Below are positions 27,022 to 34,745 of a stretch of 64,000 nt of DNA, piece after piece. The position numbers and the translations under genes are program-made. Each line of letters starts with the position of its first letter. Positions within the stretch are counted from its first letter, which is position 1. The DNA comes from an uncultured Prevotellaceae bacterium. GTDB taxonomy: Bacteria; Bacteroidota; Bacteroidia; Bacteroidales; Bacteroidaceae. Location: positions 1 to 64,000 of the forward strand of contig CACZTJ010000007.1 of assembly GCA_902784065.1 (NCBI GenBank), written 5' to 3'. The notes under the pieces were generated by a model. That model had not been told where the DNA came from and did no database searches. It saw only the letters and a program-made list of their open reading frames with translations.

Positions 27022-28850
27022 GAAACAAGCTCGCCCAACAAATCAAACACTCGCTGTCGCTGAAGCTGAGTTTGAGCATACTCGCCTTCACGGTGATCAT
27101 CTTTATGATTACCATCGGCATCATCTTCTTCCGCTCACGGCACTTTGTCAGACAAACAGCCATCGAACAAAACACCCAGATCCTGAATAATACCGCCCAG
27201 AACATCATGGGCCTCATGGGACAGGTAGAGGTGGCCACCAACAATTCCGCCTGGCTCGTCATACGCAAGCCGCAACCAGATTCCATTACATCGTTCTCGC
27301 GTCGCATTCTGGAACTGAACCCCGACGTTTATGGCTGTAGCATCTCCTTTGAGCCCAATTTCTTTTCCGATCAGGGAAAATACTTCTCCATCTATTCCGT
27401 CAATGAAGACGGACACATTGAGACTGAGCAGGAAGGAAGTGAAGACTATGATTACTTCAACATGGCTTGGTATCAGGAGCCCATCCGCCAAGGCCAGGCC
27501 TGCTGGGTGGATCCCTTCCGCGACTACACCCCTGGCACCTCCTACGATATGATGATCGCCTGCTACTGCAAACCGCTCATTGACAATAGCGGCCATACCA
27601 TCGGCGTCATCTCCGCCGACCTCTCCCAGCGCAGGTTGTCACAGATCCTCTCGCAGGAGCATTTCTACCCCAATGCCTACTTCATGATAACAGGCGAAAA
27701 CGGAAATATCTTTGCCACCAGCAATGAGAACGCGCTTCCTGACGACCTCTACCGTAACGACTGTCTCGTGGTAAGCCAAATGTTGCCTAACACGAACTGG
27801 AAACTATCCTATATCTGTCCAGACAAGGACATCTTCAAGGGCTACAACCAGCTGGTCTATATCGTGGTGTCGCTGATCATATTCGGATTGGTGCTGATGC
27901 TGGCATTCAGTTACTTCGTCGTCAACCGTTTCGTCTCTCCGATCAAAGTCCTTGCCAATCAGGCACAGAAGATGGCAGAGGGACAGTTCGGCAAGCATCT
28001 CGAGCATACAAAGCGCATCGATGAGATCGGCCAGCTACAGAATCGTTTCGTCAGCATGCAGGAGTCCATCGCCAACCACGTCAGCGATCTGAAGCGTGTC
28101 AAGAACGAGACTGAGCAGCAGAACCAGGAACTCATCACGGCCAAGAGTATGGCAGAAGAGGCCGACCGCAAGAAGGCGGCATTCATTCAGGATCTGTCCC
28201 ACCAGATCCGCACGCCACTGAATATTATCGGAGGCTTTACACAGGTGCTGCGTGATGCTTATGAGTCGATAGACGAGTCAGAGATGACCGTTATCACCCA
28301 CGACATCATGCAAAACAGCCATACCATCACGAACATCATCGACAACTGGATGAGAACGCTGGCACTTGAGGGTATCGACCAGGTGGAATGCCACGATGAC
28401 GTCAGCTGTCATGAGATGTGTAAGCTGGCAGCCGACACCATCACCCTGCGGAATCCGGAGACAGTCACACTTCAAGTGGCGACGACTGTCCCCGACAGCC
28501 TGCATATCATCACCGATAAGGAATGTCTGCTGAAAGTGCTCTCTGAGCTCCTTCACAATGCCAATAAGTTCACACAAGCGGGAAGCATCACCATCAGTTG
28601 CACCCAGGCCGACCAGCAGTCTGTCAGCTTCATCGTCAGTGATACAGGCCCTGGCATTGCCCCGGATCAGCACGAGAACGTGTTTACGCAGTTCACCAAG
28701 CTCAACGACTTCAACGAAGGTCTTGGCATGGGACTCACGCTATGCAGAAAATTAGCAGGCCTCCTTGGCGGTCGTATTACACTGGATGAAACCTATACCA
28801 AGGGAGCCTGCTTTGTACTGACCTTACCAGTCAGTCCGGCAAAAACTTAA
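27018..28850 (+). CDS. Cache-HAMP sensor histidine kinase
   Basis: A 610-residue orthodox-type kinase lacking a receiver domain. Two membrane helices flank a double-Cache sensor domain ([36 protein letters not shown]), then HAMP ([17 protein letters not shown]), a coiled coil, HisKA with [19 protein letters not shown] (phospho-acceptor His395) and HATPase_c with N box [10 protein letters not shown]1 [10 protein letters not shown] and G2 GLGMGLTLC. No response regulator is encoded nearby. The last 4 bases overlap the convergent cysK. It is expected to phosphorylate a distant regulator. Confidence 0.93.
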   Translation: MRNKLAQQIKHSLSLKLSLSILAFTVIIFMITIGIIFFRSRHFVRQTAIEQNTQILNNTAQNIMGLMGQVEVATNNSAWLVIRKPQPDSITSFSRRILELNPDVYGCSISFEPNFFSDQGKYFSIYSVNEDGHIETEQEGSEDYDYFNMAWYQEPIRQGQACWVDPFRDYTPGTSYDMMIACYCKPLIDNSGHTIGVISADLSQRRLSQILSQEHFYPNAYFMITGENGNIFATSNENALPDDLYRNDCLVVSQMLPNTNWKLSYICPDKDIFKGYNQLVYIVVSLIIFGLVLMLAFSYFVVNRFVSPIKVLANQAQKMAEGQFGKHLEHTKRIDEIGQLQNRFVSMQESIANHVSDLKRVKNETEQQNQELITAKSMAEEADRKKAAFIQDLSHQIRTPLNIIGGFTQVLRDAYESIDESEMTVITHDIMQNSHTITNIIDNWMRTLALEGIDQVECHDDVSCHEMCKLAADTITLRNPETVTLQVATTVPDSLHIITDKECLLKVLSELLHNANKFTQAGSITISCTQADQQSVSFIVSDTGPGIAPDQHENVFTQFTKLNDFNEGLGMGLTLCRKLAGLLGGRITLDETYTKGACFVLTLPVSPAKT

Positions 28851-29794
28851 AGTGGGTAATCTTCAAATGCATAAAGAACGGTAGAGAGGTAGCGCTCACC
28901 TGTATCAGGCAGCAGGGCTACGATCTTCTTACCCTTGTTCTCTGGGCGCTTGGCCACCTGGATGGCTGCGTAGAGGGCTGCACCAGCAGAGATACCTACC
29001 AGCAGACCTTCGCTCTGAGCTATCTCACGGCCTGTACGGATGGCATCGTCATTCTCTACGTCAAACACCTCATCAATCACGTCCGAGTTGTAGGTCTTAG
29101 GAATAAAACCTGCACCGATACCCTGAATCTTGTGGGGACCACTGGGCTGTCCGTTCAGCACGGCACTCGACTTCGGCTCTACGGCGATGATCTTCACATT
29201 AGGATTCTGCTCCTTCAGATACTTACCTGTGCCCGAGATCGTACCACCAGTACCTACACCGCCAACAAAGATATCTACCTGTCCATCGGTATCACGCCAG
29301 ATCTCTGGACCCGTGGTGGCATAATGCTTGGCGGGGTTGGCAGCGTTTTCAAACTGCTGCAGGATCACTGCTCCAGGGATGGAGTCACGCAACTCCTCGG
29401 CGGCGCGGATGGCACCTGGCATACCGTCTTTTCCAGAGGTGAGGCGAACCTCAGCACCATAGGCCTTCACAAGATTACGGCGCTCAATACTCATGGTTTC
29501 GGGCATGGTAAGGATAAGATGGTAACCCTTGACGGCAGATACCAGTGCCAGTCCTACGCCCGTATTTCCGCTGGTTGGCTCGATGATGGTAGCGCCGGGT
29601 TTCAAGATACCCTTGGCCTCAGCATCCTCGATCATCGCCAGCGCGATACGATCCTTCACGCTGCCGCCAGGATTAAAAAACTCTACTTTGGCAATCACTG
29701 GAGTCTCAAGACCCTTTGCCTGTGAATACTTGTTGAGCTCAAGAAGTGGTGTGTTGCCGACGAGCTCAGTCAGCTGTTTTGCAATCTTTGTCAT
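28847..29794 (-). CDS. cysK: Cysteine synthase A (O-acetylserine sulfhydrylase)
   Basis: PLP enzyme making cysteine from O-acetylserine and sulfide. The 315 aa show the PLP-lysine motif [16 protein letters not shown], the substrate loop [11 protein letters not shown], the phosphate-binding [16 protein letters not shown] and [11 protein letters not shown]. The normal family length and motif set leave little doubt. The -7 box and leader (29825-29842) are identical over 18 bases to those of metY at 63 kb, so the two sulfur-assimilation genes may be co-regulated. Confidence 0.96.
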   Translation of the reverse strand: MTKIAKQLTELVGNTPLLELNKYSQAKGLETPVIAKVEFFNPGGSVKDRIALAMIEDAEAKGILKPGATIIEPTSGNTGVGLALVSAVKGYHLILTMPETMSIERRNLVKAYGAEVRLTSGKDGMPGAIRAAEELRDSIPGAVILQQFENAANPAKHYATTGPEIWRDTDGQVDIFVGGVGTGGTISGTGKYLKEQNPNVKIIAVEPKSSAVLNGQPSGPHKIQGIGAGFIPKTYNSDVIDEVFDVENDDAIRTGREIAQSEGLLVGISAGAALYAAIQVAKRPENKGKKIVALLPDTGERYLSTVLYAFEDYPL

Positions 29795-29824
29795 AATCCT
29801 TACCTTTTAAAATATTAATAATGA

Positions 29825-29842
29825 TTTCTGGGTGCAAAGGTA
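29825..29842 (-). promoter_or_regulatory. cysK -7 box and leader start shared with metY
   Basis: Reverse strand TACCTTTGCACCCAGAAA: the -7 box TACCTTTG (29835-29842) and the first transcribed bases. The same 18 bases occur at 63040-63057 before metY. Confidence 0.65.
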
Positions 29843-29886
29843 AGTAGGTTTGAGCACACTCACAATACCTTTTGCATGTTATTCGC

Positions 29887-29904
29887 ATACCATAAACATG
29901 GTAT
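29887..29904. promoter_or_regulatory. Palindrome between cysK and the GH3 gene
   Basis: ATACCAT AAAC ATGGTAT, a 7-bp inverted repeat in the 188-bp divergent region. It could bind a dimeric regulator; this is unproven. Confidence 0.4.
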
Positions 29905-29927
29905 TTTGCACAAAATCGTCCTATTTC

Positions 29928-29958
29928 TTTGCATTTCGCTCACTTATTTGTATCTTTG
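29928..29958 (+). promoter_or_regulatory. Promoter of the GH3-GH35 operon
   Basis: TTTG at 29928-29931 and TATCTTTG at 29951-29958 with 19 bases between them, matching the -33/-7 arrangement. Confidence 0.75.
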
Positions 29959-29982
29959 CCGTCATAAACTATTAATAATATT

Positions 29983-32250
29983 ATGAATATGAAATTCAAG
30001 TATCTGATGCTGGCGGCGCTGCTCATGGCAGGTATCCCAGCAATGGCCGAGAGCCAAGAAGAAAAGATGAATCAGTTTATCGACCAGCTGATGGCGAAAA
30101 TGACTGTGGAGGAGAAAATCGGTCAGTTGAACCTGATGCCTGCACAGACCATCACCACTGGTGCTGAGAAGGACAGTCCGCTGCTAAAACTGGCTGCTGA
30201 AGGAAAACTGGGAGCTATCCTCAACATGAAGGGCTACAAGGACATCCTCGAGGCTCAGGAGACGGCGGTTAAGAAAAGTCGCTTAGGCATCCCCCTGTTG
30301 ATGGGACTCGACGTGATCCACGGCTATGAGACCATCTTCCCTATCCCATTGGCACAATCGTGCAGCTGGGACTTGGAGGCTATTGAACAAGGTGCAAGGA
30401 TTGCTGCCAAGGAAGCTACCGCCGACGGCATCTGCTGGGCCTTCAGTCCGATGGTGGATATTGCCCTTGACGCACGCTGGGGACGCATCGCCGAAGGTAA
30501 TGGCGAGGATCCGTGGTTGGGTTCGAGAATCGCAGAAGCAATGGTACGTGGTCTGCAGGGCAACTATGGCAAGGAGAACATGATGGCCTGCGTGAAGCAC
30601 TATGCGCTCTATGGCGCTGCCGAAGCCGGACGCGACTATAACACAGTGGATATGAGCCATATCAGGATGTACAACCAGTTCTTCCCACCCTACGAGGCCG
30701 CTGCGAAAGCAGGTGCAGGCTCGTTTATGAGTTCGTTTAATGTAGTTGATTGCGTGCCTGCCACAGCCAATGAATGGCTGTTGACAGATGTACTGCGTAA
30801 GCAATGGCAGTGGAACGGCTTTGTCACCACCGACTACGGATCTATTGGAGAGATTATCAAGCACGGGCTGGGCGATCTCCAGCAAGCCTCAGCGATGTCA
30901 CTGAAGGCTGGTACAGATATGGACATGTGCGCAGAGGGATTCATCAATACGTTAGCCCAATCGCTGAAAGAAGGTAAGGTGACGATGCAAGACATCGACA
31001 CCGCCTGCCGTCGTGTGTTGGAGGCCAAATACAAGCTGGGACTCTTCGACGATCCTTATCGTTTCCTCGACCCCAAGCGTCGCGCCACTGACATCCTGAC
31101 GCCAGCCCACCGCCAGGCTGCTCGCGACATGGCTGCCAAGACCTTCGTGCTACTGAAAAACGAGGGGAAACTGCTGCCTCTGAAGAAGCAGGGCAAGATC
31201 GCCTTGATAGGTCCGATGGCTGATAGCCGGATTAATCTGTCAGGCACATGGGCTCCTACTGCCGTACCTGACAAATACATCACCTTGAAGGAAGCCATGG
31301 AGCAGGCCCTGAAAGGCAAGGCCGAACTGACCTGCGCCCAAGGCTGCAACTTCACCAACGATCAGACGTTGCAGATAGCGGGCGGCTTCTATCACCAGAC
31401 GCCCTTCGAGGATGCCGCCAAGTTGAAGCAAGAGGCCATCGCCATAGCCCAGGAGGCCGATGTCATCGTCTGTGCCATGGGTGAGGAGGCCGAGATGAGT
31501 GGTGAGTGCAGCAGTCGTGCCAGTCTGGAGATATTCGACGCGCAGAAAGAATTGTTGGAAGAGCTACTGAAACTCGGCAAGCCAATCGTACTGCTCAACT
31601 TCGCTGGTCGTCCTACAGTGATGACGTGGGAGCAGGCGCATATCCCAGCCATCCTCAATGTGTGGTTCGGAGGCAGTGAGGCTGGTGATGCCATCTGCGA
31701 CATCATCTTCGGCGACAAAGTTCCCAGCGGCAAGTTGACTGTCTCGATGCCGCAGACCACAGGACAGGAGCCGCTTTATTACAACCAGTTGCCTACGGGC
31801 CGACCTGTTGGAGAGGGCATGGACTCGTTTGCCAAATTCTCCAGTAACTATTTGGACGTACGTAATGATCCACTCTATCCTTTCGGCTATGGTCTGAGCT
31901 ACACCACCTTTAACTATAGCGACATCAGTCTTAACGGGCGCACGGCATCTGTCACCGTCACGAACACTGGCGACTATGAGGCTGACGAGATTGTTCAGTT
32001 GTATATCCACGACGTAGTGGCAAGCATCTCGCGTCCAGTGAAGGAGTTGAAGGGCTTCCAGCGTATCCATCTGAAGAAGGGCGAAAGCCAAGAGGTGAAG
32101 TTTGAAATCACAGATGATCTGTTGAAGTTCTATAACGCCCGTCTCGACTATGTGCTAGAGCCTGGCGACTTTGAAGTGATGATAGGCCCTGACAGCAGCC
32201 TGAAGAACCTGAAGAAAGCAATACTGACAATAGATACAAACCAAAAATGA
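29983..32250 (+). CDS. Beta-glucosidase/beta-xylosidase, GH3 family (BglX-like)
   Basis: Periplasmic or surface exo-glycosidase of family GH3, 755 aa. A signal peptide (LMLAALLMAGIPAMA) precedes the (beta/alpha)8 domain with VEEKIGQLNLMP, GIPLLMGLDVIHGYETIFPI and the nucleophile Asp284 in GFVTTDYGSIGEI. The sandwich domain contains the ECSSRASLE acid/base region, and a fibronectin-III-like C-terminal domain (YPFGYGLSYTTFNYSD) ends the chain. It is coupled to the downstream GH35 gene by an ATGA overlap (32247-32250), so the pair probably attacks one oligosaccharide. Exact substrate is not visible. Confidence 0.94.
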   Translation: MNMKFKYLMLAALLMAGIPAMAESQEEKMNQFIDQLMAKMTVEEKIGQLNLMPAQTITTGAEKDSPLLKLAAEGKLGAILNMKGYKDILEAQETAVKKSRLGIPLLMGLDVIHGYETIFPIPLAQSCSWDLEAIEQGARIAAKEATADGICWAFSPMVDIALDARWGRIAEGNGEDPWLGSRIAEAMVRGLQGNYGKENMMACVKHYALYGAAEAGRDYNTVDMSHIRMYNQFFPPYEAAAKAGAGSFMSSFNVVDCVPATANEWLLTDVLRKQWQWNGFVTTDYGSIGEIIKHGLGDLQQASAMSLKAGTDMDMCAEGFINTLAQSLKEGKVTMQDIDTACRRVLEAKYKLGLFDDPYRFLDPKRRATDILTPAHRQAARDMAAKTFVLLKNEGKLLPLKKQGKIALIGPMADSRINLSGTWAPTAVPDKYITLKEAMEQALKGKAELTCAQGCNFTNDQTLQIAGGFYHQTPFEDAAKLKQEAIAIAQEADVIVCAMGEEAEMSGECSSRASLEIFDAQKELLEELLKLGKPIVLLNFAGRPTVMTWEQAHIPAILNVWFGGSEAGDAICDIIFGDKVPSGKLTVSMPQTTGQEPLYYNQLPTGRPVGEGMDSFAKFSSNYLDVRNDPLYPFGYGLSYTTFNYSDISLNGRTASVTVTNTGDYEADEIVQLYIHDVVASISRPVKELKGFQRIHLKKGESQEVKFEITDDLLKFYNARLDYVLEPGDFEVMIGPDSSLKNLKKAILTIDTNQK

Positions 32251-33905
32251 AAAGACTGATAATATACCTACTAACATGGTTCGTGACTCAAACGGCTTTT
32301 TCGAATGACAGACTATCGAGTTTACCATGTCGCATCCTTGGTGGAGAGCTGAGTAACTCGGCTGCTACATCGATAGAGGATATTGATGAGGTGATGCCAC
32401 GGATGCGGGCCTTGGGTCTAAACACAGTTCTCGTACCCGCTTACTGGGAACTGATGGAGCCGCGAGAGCAGAGCCAAGCTTGCTTGAGCTCTGCCGAGAG
32501 GCGACAGAAGTCGACCGAAGGTCAATTGATGGAACCAGTGGAAGGACAGTTCGACTTCACACTCATCGACCGCACCATCGACGTGGCGCGACAAGAGCAG
32601 TTGCATGTCGTGTTCCTTTGGTTTGGCGTGTGGAAAAACTCCATGTCGTGCTATGCGCCTGGGTGGTTCAAACAGGACACGAAGCGATTCCCCCGAGCGA
32701 TGACTGCCGAAGGAAAGCAGATGGAAATAGCCTCGTGCTTCAGCGACAATGTGCTGCAGGCCGACCTGAAAGCCTTCTCGGCACTGATGCGACATATCCG
32801 CGAGCGTGACCCGCAGCGCGAGGTGGTCATCATGATGCAGATAGAAAATGAGATCGGTATGCTGGAGTCAGCCCGCGACCATTCGCCGTTGGCTGAGAAA
32901 GTCTATAAAGAGATGCGGTGGGCAGAGCGTTACGGCACGGATGAGTATGCCGACGAGAAGTTTATGGCGCTGAGCTATGCCCGTTACGTGGAGCATCTGG
33001 CCCAGGCTGCCCGTGAGATTCATGACATGCCGCTCTATGTGAATGCCGCGATGAACAGTCGTGGGCGTCGTCCTGGCGAATATCCCTCGGCAGGGCCTCT
33101 GGCACACCTTATTGATTTCTGGCATGAGGGCGCACCCAGCATCGACCTGCTTGCTCCAGATATCTACGACACAGGCTTCAAGTCGTGGTGTGCGCAGTAT
33201 GCGATGCCATTGCGTCCACAGGACGGAGACAAAGTGAAGAATCGCCTCTTTATCCCTGAGAGCCGCTGCTGCGAGAATAGCGGCGTCCGTGCCCTCTATG
33301 CCTTTGGCGAACATCAGACCTTGGGCTTCTCCCCCTTCGCCATCGACCAGGCCAGCCCCAAAGAATCGGAATCCGTAACAAAAGCCTATGCCCTGCTGCG
33401 ACAAGTATTCAATGTGAAGCGCCCTTTGAATACCTGGGGATTGCTCTTCGATCAGGAGGATCGTGAGCGAATCATCAACGATGATGGTGTAGTGATGACC
33501 TGCCGTCATTACTTCACCCTGCCTTGGGATCCACGAGCCACCGATGGCAGTACATGGCCCGAGGGCGGCGCCATGCTCATCCGTCTTGGAAAATATGACT
33601 ACCTCTTGGCGGGTAGCGGCGTGGTGGTTGACTTCAAGACTCCTACTGAGAAGCAACAAGAGCAGCAAAAGACATTAGGCGAGGATGGTTTCGCCGAGGC
33701 AGGCGGAAGCACAGGTCAGAATGCGAACAAGCGTTTTAGCGGCAAGCGCCTCGGTCTCCTTTCCGTCGATGAGGTTGAAATCTCTGATGACGGAACGATG
33801 CAATACCTTCGTCGTCAAAACGGCGACCAGACCCATCAAGGCCGCCATGCCCGCATCAGCGTAGGAGAGTGGAAAATCCTCCACATCAAACTGTACGAGT
33901 ATTAA
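32247..33905 (+). CDS. GH35-like beta-galactosidase, with repeat-derived insert
   Basis: A 552-residue glycosidase of the GH35/DUF5597 type. A signal peptide opens the chain; RILGGELSNSAATSIEDIDE and ALGLNTVLVPAYWELMEP form the start of the TIM barrel; the acid/base Glu202 lies in MMQIENEIG and the nucleophile Glu338 in FIPESRC. The stretch EQSQACLSSAERRQKSTEGQ between two LMEP motifs (residues about 72-95) is encoded by a REP-B palindromic element (32465-32525) and is foreign to the family. The frame is preserved, so the protein may still be made. The gene is translationally coupled to the GH3 gene. Confidence 0.85.
   Translation: MKRLIIYLLTWFVTQTAFSNDRLSSLPCRILGGELSNSAATSIEDIDEVMPRMRALGLNTVLVPAYWELMEPREQSQACLSSAERRQKSTEGQLMEPVEGQFDFTLIDRTIDVARQEQLHVVFLWFGVWKNSMSCYAPGWFKQDTKRFPRAMTAEGKQMEIASCFSDNVLQADLKAFSALMRHIRERDPQREVVIMMQIENEIGMLESARDHSPLAEKVYKEMRWAERYGTDEYADEKFMALSYARYVEHLAQAAREIHDMPLYVNAAMNSRGRRPGEYPSAGPLAHLIDFWHEGAPSIDLLAPDIYDTGFKSWCAQYAMPLRPQDGDKVKNRLFIPESRCCENSGVRALYAFGEHQTLGFSPFAIDQASPKESESVTKAYALLRQVFNVKRPLNTWGLLFDQEDRERIINDDGVVMTCRHYFTLPWDPRATDGSTWPEGGAMLIRLGKYDYLLAGSGVVVDFKTPTEKQQEQQKTLGEDGFAEAGGSTGQNANKRFSGKRLGLLSVDEVEISDDGTMQYLRRQNGDQTHQGRHARISVGEWKILHIKLYEY
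32465..32525. repeat. REP-B copy inside the GH35 gene
   Basis: The segment contains GCAGAGCCAAGCTTGCTTGA, an imperfect palindrome (GCAGAGC-CAAGC / GCTTG-AGCTCTGC), near-identical to 36421-36452. It is flanked on both sides by the coding motif for LMEP, which resembles a degenerate short duplication. Confidence 0.8.
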
Positions 33906-33919
33906 AACACTCCCACCCT

Positions 33920-33949
33920 TGTCATTTCGAGCGTAGTCGAGAGGTCTCA
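33920..33949. repeat. REP-A half element
   Basis: TGTCATTTCGAGCGTAGTCG followed by AGAGGTCTCA, one arm of the REP-A family. It lies between convergent genes and supplies the stop codon of the P5-like gene. Confidence 0.75.
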
Positions 33950-34366
33950 TCGATCCCTACACATCCCCCACCCTCGTAGCATCGCGAAGTAATCAAGGCT
34001 CTCCGTCCCATTCTCCTGTATCGCCATTGCTAACCCCAGCATCATCCAGTGCTCCGGCTGATCTGATGGAATACCTATCGGCTCATCGGGCCCGATCTTC
34101 GTCAATCGACACACATTCTCAATATACTTAGTAGTCTGATTCTCATTTGGCGGTGCCCATTTGTTGATAATCGCTCGAATGGTAAATAGCCTATACTTAT
34201 GATAATAGGTACGCGTGAGCAGGTAAAACGCAGCGCGCCAACCATACTCCATACTCTCAAACTGACAAAACTCAGCGTCAGTCTGCTGGGCACGTAAGCC
34301 CTTCCACTGATCTTTAGAACGTCGGATATTCAGTGGATTATTGTTTCTAATTCCTCTTGGTAACAT
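33947..34366 (-). CDS. P5-like 'structural protein' of Bacteroidales accessory modules
   Basis: A 139-residue protein opening MLPRGIRNNNPLNIRRSKDQ, a motif found in proteins annotated as 'structural protein P5' in Bacteroidales prophage-like and conjugative modules (recognised from memory). The body is rich in Trp and Tyr (FESMEYGWRAAFYLLTRTYY, INKWAPPNENQTTKYIENV), reminiscent of a small peptidoglycan-active or virion protein; activity is not established. The frame is open further upstream but the start at 34366 reproduces the family N-terminus. It overlaps the upstream gene by 20 bases and is the last gene of the minus-strand accessory cluster. Confidence 0.75.
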   Translation of the reverse strand: MLPRGIRNNNPLNIRRSKDQWKGLRAQQTDAEFCQFESMEYGWRAAFYLLTRTYYHKYRLFTIRAIINKWAPPNENQTTKYIENVCRLTKIGPDEPIGIPSDQPEHWMMLGLAMAIQENGTESLDYFAMLRGWGMCRDR

Positions 34367-34733
34367 CTTCTTTCTTTTTCTTATTAATATTAATAGGTGT
34401 ACTATTCGGGAAGGCGATACTGTAAGCCGCGTCGAGGGCACGGAGATGAATCTTATAATAGCTGATGCCCAACCTGACCGACACGATTGCCCGCAACAAC
34501 TCGCGGTGCTGACGCGGAAAGAGGCTGGGCAGCGGCAGTTCGTTCCACCCCTCCTGCTCACACCTGTGGCACACCTCCCAGATAATATTATCGTTAGCTT
34601 CATGGCCGAACCACGATTTCAGCACATTCCGGATGCAGAAGCGCTTATACTGACCTCCGAGGAGGCGCCTCGTGCGCTCCAGCCGAAGCCAGAGCTGCAC
34701 AAAGCATTCCTGGGTGTTTTCGATTGTAATCAT
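34347..34733 (-). CDS. Unknown accessory protein, 128 aa
   Basis: I do not recognise a named family. The protein is alpha-helical looking with many Trp/Arg residues (ENTQECFVQLWLRLERTRRL, SWFGHEANDNIIWEVCHRCE) and a basic Asn/Lys-rich tail. It lacks a signal peptide or membrane helix. Its position between the VirE-like and P5-like genes, overlapping the latter by 20 bases, marks it as part of the same transcript. Confidence 0.65.
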   Translation of the reverse strand: MITIENTQECFVQLWLRLERTRRLLGGQYKRFCIRNVLKSWFGHEANDNIIWEVCHRCEQEGWNELPLPSLFPRQHRELLRAIVSVRLGISYYKIHLRALDAAYSIAFPNSTPININKKKKEDVTKRN

Positions 34734-34745
34734 AACTATTCACTA

